A stretch of DNA of 37,215 nucleotides, taken from positions 1 to 37,215 of the IMG/VR virus record IMGVR_UViG_3300022934_000066; one strand, 5' to 3'. This stretch comes from a virus. The position numbers and the translations under genes were made by a program. This document shows, one piece after another, positions 33,258 through 37,215 of the stretch; the stretch's first letter is position 1, and the number at the start of each line of letters is the position of its first letter. Under the pieces are notes generated by a model that searched no databases, was not told the origin of the DNA, and saw only the letters and a list, made by a program, of their open reading frames with translations.

Positions 33258-33798
33258 ATTTGATAGATATTTCTTTTGTCATTACTCTATATAACTTTTG
33301 ATCATTTATAATAAATTCATATTCGCTATATGGAGTAAATCCAACTTTTTCATTTAATTTAACAATATTCGAATCATCAGTGTATTTTACAATACCAATT
33401 AAAGACTGTTCCTTCTCAGTTGAAAAATTGTCTTTGTTTTCCAAGGGTGCGACGAAACAAAAACCTTTATTTGCTTTCCAACCGCTTTTGGATTTAACCA
33501 AAAATATTTGACTTTCGTCACAAAAGAATAAATCATCTTTAAAAAAGCTTTTGCTATTTCTTTCAATTCCATGTACATCATGCCAACGACGAAATATATT
33601 ATGATGAACAATAACACTATCACCTCTATTAATAGTTGTATTACATATAATCGGCGTTTCATAAACTATAGCTTCTCTACTTATAAATTTGTGATCAGAT
33701 ATATCTGTATTAAGAATTAATTCTGTATCACCTATTTTTTTTTTATTGTCGTATCTATTATTTTTTGGTTTTATTAAAAAATTATATAAAGGTTTCAT
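33202..33798 (-). CDS. Tandem GroES-like (co-chaperonin-like) protein
   Basis: A 198-aa protein that seems to contain two GroES-like beta-barrels. Domain 1 (about 1-105) starts 'MKPLYNFLIKPKNN', then 'REAIVYETPI', 'INRGDSVIVHHNIF' and 'FKDDLFFCDESQIFLV', following the GroES order: N-terminal strand, mobile-loop region, 'x-x-G-D-x-V' strand and final Ile strand. Domain 2 (about 108-185) repeats it: 'GFCFVAPLENKDN', 'LIGIVKY', 'LNEKVGFTPYSEYEF', 'DQKLYRVMTKEISIKYGY'. T4 gp31 is a known phage co-chaperonin used for capsid folding. The gene lies just before the terminase, portal and capsid genes and overlaps the TerS candidate by 56 bp. Binding to host GroEL is inference. Confidence 0.5.
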   Translation of the reverse strand: MKPLYNFLIKPKNNRYDNKKKIGDTELILNTDISDHKFISREAIVYETPIICNTTINRGDSVIVHHNIFRRWHDVHGIERNSKSFFKDDLFFCDESQIFLVKSKSGWKANKGFCFVAPLENKDNFSTEKEQSLIGIVKYTDDSNIVKLNEKVGFTPYSEYEFIINDQKLYRVMTKEISIKYGYKKEEREYNPSWLQSS

Positions 33799-34019
33799 TA
33801 ATATTGTAAATTATATTCAACACTAATAGCCATGTTTTTATTAAAACTTTTCCATGGCAATACATCATTATTTTTTTTAATATATATAGAATATTTTTCT
33901 TTATCCTCTAATATATCACAAATAATATGTCCTCCATATACTTCTTGCCCTACCGCGTAATGCATTGCGTCGTTTTTATAATCTTTGCCGACACTAATTT
34001 TTCTTATTAGTTTGCTCAT
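33798..34019 (-). CDS. Small conserved-looking phage protein, unknown
   Basis: A 73-aa protein beginning 'MSKLIRKISVGKDYKNDAMH' and containing 'YAVGQEVYGGHIICDI' and 'YSIYIKKNNDVLPWKSF', ending 'SVEYNLQY'. The pattern suggests one small beta-rich domain. There is no signal peptide or enzyme motif. The stop overlaps the next ATG (TAATG) and the start lies inside the preceding gene, so it is translated as part of the cluster that leads into the packaging genes. I recall similar proteins in the same position in flavobacterial phages but no function. Confidence 0.6.
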   Translation of the reverse strand: MSKLIRKISVGKDYKNDAMHYAVGQEVYGGHIICDILEDKEKYSIYIKKNNDVLPWKSFNKNMAISVEYNLQY

Positions 34020-34254
34020 CTACTTCTTCTATTTTTTTAATGCTACCATCGTTTACATCAATGCTAACACCCCCATAAACTTCTTTAAGAGCTAACTGTA
34101 AAGTTTTTAATTCTGTTTTTGCAACATCATAAGATTGTAATACTTTATTTTTTTCAATCTCTAATGCTCCTAATTTATATTGAAGATTATTTATATTAAT
34201 AACTTTAGCTTGCAAATCTTCAAGCTCTTCTTTTTTAATTTTATTTTTTGCCAT
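33994..34254 (-). CDS. Small coiled-coil protein, unknown
   Basis: An 86-aa protein, mostly one long helix with heptad-like Leu/Ile spacing (residues 8-60, 'LEDLQAKVININNLQYKLGA'), followed by 'EVYGGVSIDVNDGSI' (58-72), a short beta hairpin-like motif, and a polar tail. It could be a small structural chaperone or an adaptor. Its function is unknown. It overlaps the next gene by 26 bp and is preceded by a 33-bp gap that holds a weak promoter-like sequence. Confidence 0.6.
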   Translation of the reverse strand: MAKNKIKKEELEDLQAKVININNLQYKLGALEIEKNKVLQSYDVAKTELKTLQLALKEVYGGVSIDVNDGSIKKIEEVDEQTNKKN

Positions 34255-34273
34255 TTAATTAAATTTTATTTTA

Positions 34274-34281
34274 TAAAGATA
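34274..34281 (-). promoter_or_regulatory. Weak Bacteroidota-type -7 element candidate
   Basis: On the minus strand the sequence TATCTTTA, close to the Bacteroidota -7 consensus TAnnTTTG, sits in one of the few gaps of the late operon, 20 bases before the ATG at 34254. A TTG that could serve as the -33 element lies about 25 bases upstream, which is longer than the usual spacing, so the call is weak. Confidence 0.25.
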
Positions 34282-34287
34282 CAAGAT

Positions 34288-34500
34288 TTATTCTATGCTT
34301 CTTGTCCAAGTTATATTTAAACTTATAACCCCTAATAAACATTGCAACGTATGATCTATAGTATCATCATCATATTCTTCGGCATGATATAAAAAACCTA
34401 CCATAAAACCTTTTATAGGCCCAATAATTACATCTGCATTTTTTAATTGAGCTATTACTAAAAATAAAGTTGCAATTCCTAATAATATATAAGCTATCAT
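34288..34500 (-). CDS. Small membrane protein, unknown
   Basis: A 70-aa protein with an N-terminal hydrophobic segment 'MIAYILLGIATLFLVIAQL' (residues 1-19) and a second moderately hydrophobic segment around 'IIGPIKGFMVGFLYH' (25-39), then an acidic stretch (EEYDDDTID) and 'LQCLLGVISLNITW'. It is the only clear small integral-membrane protein candidate in the window besides the lipoprotein, so a holin role cannot be excluded, but it lies 30 kb from the endolysin and I do not assign it. It begins directly after the fibre gene's stop (one base between). Confidence 0.55.
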   Translation of the reverse strand: MIAYILLGIATLFLVIAQLKNADVIIGPIKGFMVGFLYHAEEYDDDTIDHTLQCLLGVISLNITWTRSIE

Positions 34501-34501
34501 T

Positions 34502-34531
34502 TTAATTTATTTTAAATGCCATATATATATA
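34502..34531 (-). repeat. 30-bp direct repeat, copy 1 (3' end of the fibre gene)
   Basis: The 30 bases encoding 'YIYMAFKIN' plus the stop codon are identical, wobble positions included, to 37186-37215 at the window edge. Confidence 0.85.
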
Positions 34532-37183
34532 ATTGTGGGAACCGTTGTTATGTGAATCTCCTGAATTAAAATCAAACCCATCAGATAAGAAATTTATAAC
34601 TGATGTTGAATCTGTATATTCAGCATTAGAAAGATTTGGATATAATCTTTTGTTTGCTCCACGAACACTATCATACATCTGCCAATTAGCTGCAGAGTTA
34701 CTAGTACTTTTTATTATAATTAAATTTGGCTGAAACCCTATGTTTTGCGCATTACCTGAACTTCCTGTTCCAGTATAACTTCCAATCTTACTAAACCCAG
34801 ATACTGAATGGAAACAGTAAGCTATATAGGGACTTCCAGTGCCGTTTGTATGAGGTTGAGCACCTATTGTGAATGTAGTAGAGGATACAGCACTCCAACG
34901 GGTAGTGTCAGTTGCTTTAGCAGCTGTAGCATTTAATTTTAAATAATTTCCTGATGTTTGTGTGAATAAGGGAACTTGCCATTCTCTTGTGCCGTCCAAC
35001 TGCTTAATAAAAGCAATTTCAGGTGCTGCACTTAATCCGTGACCAACCGTCTGACCAGCGGTTTCGTTTCCTGTATATTTAACAATACTAAACCCTGCGT
35101 TAGTATTTGCACTAACAATTGAATTTATACTTCCATCTGTATTAATTGTAGGTAGATTTCCATTAGCTTTCCACGCCCAAGCAATATTAGGACTACCACT
35201 TTGATTTGCACCTGCGTTAGAATCTAATGTAAAACCATCTGAATCAAAAGAGCTTACACCGAGACCACTACCTTCTGCATCAGTATTATTTGGTCTTAAA
35301 CTTTTTAATGGTCCTCTTATAGTGTCATAAAAATAATGTGGATAAGTTGTGTCTCTGTCTTTCAACCAAACTAAATTTGGACTAAATCCTAAACCAGTAA
35401 TACTATTTGAGCTACCATTACCAGTATAAGTGGTTGTATTAAAACTATCAGCTAACGTTGGAGATGTTGTATTAGGGTCTGCAGCAAATGCCATATAGAT
35501 ATATGTAGCTCCGTTAGCATTTACACCTGCATTAGTTTTTGTATGTTGAAACCCATTACTTAAAAAATTAATATATCCATAACTAGTTTCTGCATTGTTT
35601 AAATTAGGATACAATACTTTTTCTCCTGCTGGTGTCCTTTTATTATCCCATATATACCAGTTATACCCAGCCGTGTCTGTCCTTTTAATCATCAAAAATG
35701 CAGGTTCAAATCCTGTTTCTATAATCGGTCCATTTGTTGAACCATTACCTGTGTATGAGCCAAACTTTGAAAAGCCATTGACTGAATGGAAAGCATAAGC
35801 TATAAGTTGTACACCTGACTGGTTTACATCTCCTGCTGAATTTACTCCAAACACAGTAGAATTAGTTCCTGCCCATTTATTTGTTACAGATGTTACTCCA
35901 TTTGTTTGATTTAAAAACAATACATTGCTTACACCAGTAGCTGAATGATATACTGCCCAATTTTCACCTGCTGCTAAATTTTTCACTATAATCATTTCAG
36001 GTGTTGAATTTAATCCGTGTCCTATTGTTGCTCCTGCTGAACCAGTACCTGTATACTCAACTATTGAAAATCCTAAAGTATTATTAGCTTGCACTGTACT
36101 TGTAACACTTCCATCAGTGTTACTACTAGTGCTCCCCCCATTTGCTTTCCAACACCAAGCTACATAAGGGCCTCTTGTTGAATCATTAACAACACCACCT
36201 CCATCTGTACCTAAAGTAAATCCATCACTATTAAAAGAAAGAAAACCTGTGGTTCTGTTTGCTTCTGCTGCTGATGAGTTTGATGATAAATCTTTAGTTG
36301 CACCTCTTGTTGAATCGTTTAATATATGTTGTTCAGCATTACTCCTATCTTTTATCCAAACTAAATCAGGTTGAAATCCTACTCCTGTAATTGATTGTGT
36401 ACTGCTATTACCTGTATATAAAACGGTGTTAAAAAAACTAGACGGTGTTACATTAGTAACCGTTATGCTATAAGCTCTTGATGCTGTTTGATTTTCATTA
36501 TCAGTTGCTGTTACTGTAAAGTTACTTGTAGTATCAGCGGATACACTCGGGGCTGTACCCGTTATAGCACCCGTAGAAGCATTTAAGCTCAATCCTGTTG
36601 GAAGTGCTCCCGATGTTATTGCATATGTAATAGCACCCCCATCTGGCTCTGTTGCTGCCGCTGATAAATTAACAGTACTATTTTCTTCAACACTCCCTAA
36701 ACTTCCAGCTGCATTTGTAAAAGCCGGTATACCATTATATGAAACCGCATTTGTTGCTGTAGCTGTTCCTCCATCAGTATTTGTAAATACTATATCATAT
36801 GTTCCTGCTGTTTTTGCTGGGGTTGTTACAGTTAATTGAGTTGAACTATTTCTTGTGATACTCGATGGCGTTGTACCTCCGATTGTAATAGTAATTCCTG
36901 TATTAAAATTTGATCCATTTATAACTAAACTTTCATCTCCTGCTGGATCTAATGCTGTGGCGCTTCCCGGATAATCTACAGATGTAAATGTAGGTGGAGC
37001 AATACCCATTCTAGTCCATTCAGTCCCATTATACGCTTCAACATCGTTTATAGTGGTATTAAATCTAATATAACCATTTGCCGGTGAACTAGGTCTTTGA
37101 GCTGTTGTACCAGTTGGTATTTTTAAATAATCAGTTGCTTCTGTAAATTTTAATAAACCTTGTTCTATTTTAGTTTGTGCCAT
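34502..37183 (-). CDS. Tail fibre / receptor-binding protein with tandem repeats
   Basis: An 893-aa fibre. Residues 1-60 are an attachment-type N-terminus with 'AQRPSSPANGYIRFNTT' and 'EAYNGTEW', common in marine phage fibres. Residues 62-150 resemble an IPT/TIG Ig-like domain ('SLVINGSNFNTGITITIGG'); 153-247 resemble a putative-Ig (He_PIG/cadherin-like) domain with 'PTGLSLNASTGAITGTAP'. Residues 250-580 and 581-893 are two long tandem copies, each with three 'YTGNGS...GF.P...IK' subunits and ending 'YIYMAF'. The protein probably trimerises and binds the host surface. The last ten codons are identical in DNA to the 3' end of the gene that precedes it, so it is one member of a tandem fibre set. 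Confidence 0.75.
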   Translation of the reverse strand: MAQTKIEQGLLKFTEATDYLKIPTGTTAQRPSSPANGYIRFNTTINDVEAYNGTEWTRMGIAPPTFTSVDYPGSATALDPAGDESLVINGSNFNTGITITIGGTTPSSITRNSSTQLTVTTPAKTAGTYDIVFTNTDGGTATATNAVSYNGIPAFTNAAGSLGSVEENSTVNLSAAATEPDGGAITYAITSGALPTGLSLNASTGAITGTAPSVSADTTSNFTVTATDNENQTASRAYSITVTNVTPSSFFNTVLYTGNSSTQSITGVGFQPDLVWIKDRSNAEQHILNDSTRGATKDLSSNSSAAEANRTTGFLSFNSDGFTLGTDGGGVVNDSTRGPYVAWCWKANGGSTSSNTDGSVTSTVQANNTLGFSIVEYTGTGSAGATIGHGLNSTPEMIIVKNLAAGENWAVYHSATGVSNVLFLNQTNGVTSVTNKWAGTNSTVFGVNSAGDVNQSGVQLIAYAFHSVNGFSKFGSYTGNGSTNGPIIETGFEPAFLMIKRTDTAGYNWYIWDNKRTPAGEKVLYPNLNNAETSYGYINFLSNGFQHTKTNAGVNANGATYIYMAFAADPNTTSPTLADSFNTTTYTGNGSSNSITGLGFSPNLVWLKDRDTTYPHYFYDTIRGPLKSLRPNNTDAEGSGLGVSSFDSDGFTLDSNAGANQSGSPNIAWAWKANGNLPTINTDGSINSIVSANTNAGFSIVKYTGNETAGQTVGHGLSAAPEIAFIKQLDGTREWQVPLFTQTSGNYLKLNATAAKATDTTRWSAVSSTTFTIGAQPHTNGTGSPYIAYCFHSVSGFSKIGSYTGTGSSGNAQNIGFQPNLIIIKSTSNSAANWQMYDSVRGANKRLYPNLSNAEYTDSTSVINFLSDGFDFNSGDSHNNGSHNYIYMAFKIN

Positions 37184-37185
37184 TG

Positions 37186-37215
37186 TTAATTTATTTTAAA
37201 TGCCATATATATATA
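37186..37215 (-). CDS. Last nine codons of a second fibre-like gene, truncated by the window end
   Basis: Read on the minus strand from the window edge, the sequence encodes 'YIYMAFKIN' followed by TAA, exactly as at the end of the 893-aa fibre. The stop lies two bases before that fibre's ATG. A paralogous fibre gene, or at least one sharing this C-terminus, therefore precedes it in the operon. Everything upstream lies outside the window. It is also copy 2 of the 30-bp repeat. Confidence 0.7.
   Translation of the reverse strand, partial: YIYMAFKIN

Noticed and set aside
35337-35345. Perfect DnaA box TGTGGATAA, tempting because of the DnaA-like protein
   Set aside because: It is a single copy inside the fibre coding sequence. 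One 9-mer match on either strand of a 37-kb AT-rich window is not surprising, and no cluster or AT-rich unwinding element accompanies it.
34502-37183. Diversity-generating retroelement target in the fibre repeats
   Set aside because: No reverse transcriptase, accessory protein or adenine-mutated template/variable repeat pair was seen in the window. The repeats diverge at all bases.
1-37215. tRNA genes, CRISPR arrays, IS elements, integrase or attachment sites
   Set aside because: None seen on either strand. The window is almost fully coding, and the repeats found are within genes or at gene ends.

Overview
The window is an AT-rich (roughly 30% G+C by eye) piece of a tailed bacteriophage genome with almost no non-coding DNA. 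The host is most likely a member of the Bacteroidota, probably a marine flavobacterium. The gene starts I checked on the minus strand lack a Shine-Dalgarno sequence and instead have A/T-rich leaders of the 'aaattaaaATG' kind, as is typical of that phylum. The terminase, portal, major capsid and ring/nozzle proteins also resemble, from memory and without a search, the structural set of crAss-like and flavobacterial short-tailed phages.

Region 1 (1-4733, plus strand) is a tightly packed DNA-metabolism module. It holds a replicative helicase (cut by the window start), a ThyA-family enzyme, two MazG-like pyrophosphohydrolases (one fused to a GIY-YIG-like domain), a PD-(D/E)XK nuclease, four small ORFs of 43-57 aa, a protein resembling the DNA-binding domain of DnaA, and two small unknowns. 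The ThyA homologue has Asp where thymidylate synthases have the Asn that selects dUMP. This predicts a dCMP-specific (hydroxy)methylase, so the phage may carry modified cytosine, with the MazG-like enzymes as candidate suppliers of dCMP.

Region 2 (4730-37215, minus strand) is the late module, convergent with region 1; the two stop codons overlap at 4730-4733. Read 5'->3' on the minus strand (from the right-hand end) it contains: the last codons of a tail-fibre-like gene, a large tail fibre with tandem repeats, small unknown genes, a tandem GroES-like protein, candidate small terminase, large terminase, portal, scaffold candidate, major capsid protein with a terminator-like hairpin behind it, a head-associated protein, two connector/ring proteins, a nozzle protein with a giant Ig-like extension, a second nozzle-like protein, two internal-virion-like proteins, a 2135-aa 'polyvalent' virion protein, an M15 peptidase endolysin and a spanin-like lipoprotein.

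The main points for follow-up are: (a) the Asn-to-Asp change at the dUMP-recognition position of ThyA; (b) a sigma-70 region 2-like segment and an HExxH metallopeptidase motif inside the giant virion protein, suggesting an injected host-takeover factor; (c) a mobile beta-rich GDGST module present four times in three neighbouring tail proteins; (d) an abrupt high-G+C patch inside the terminase gene carrying a 173-codon alternative-frame ORF; and (e) an exact 30-bp repeat showing that the fibre gene is preceded by a second gene with the same 3' end. No tRNA, CRISPR array, IS element, integrase or reverse transcriptase was seen. No gene-free stretch longer than about 100 bases exists.
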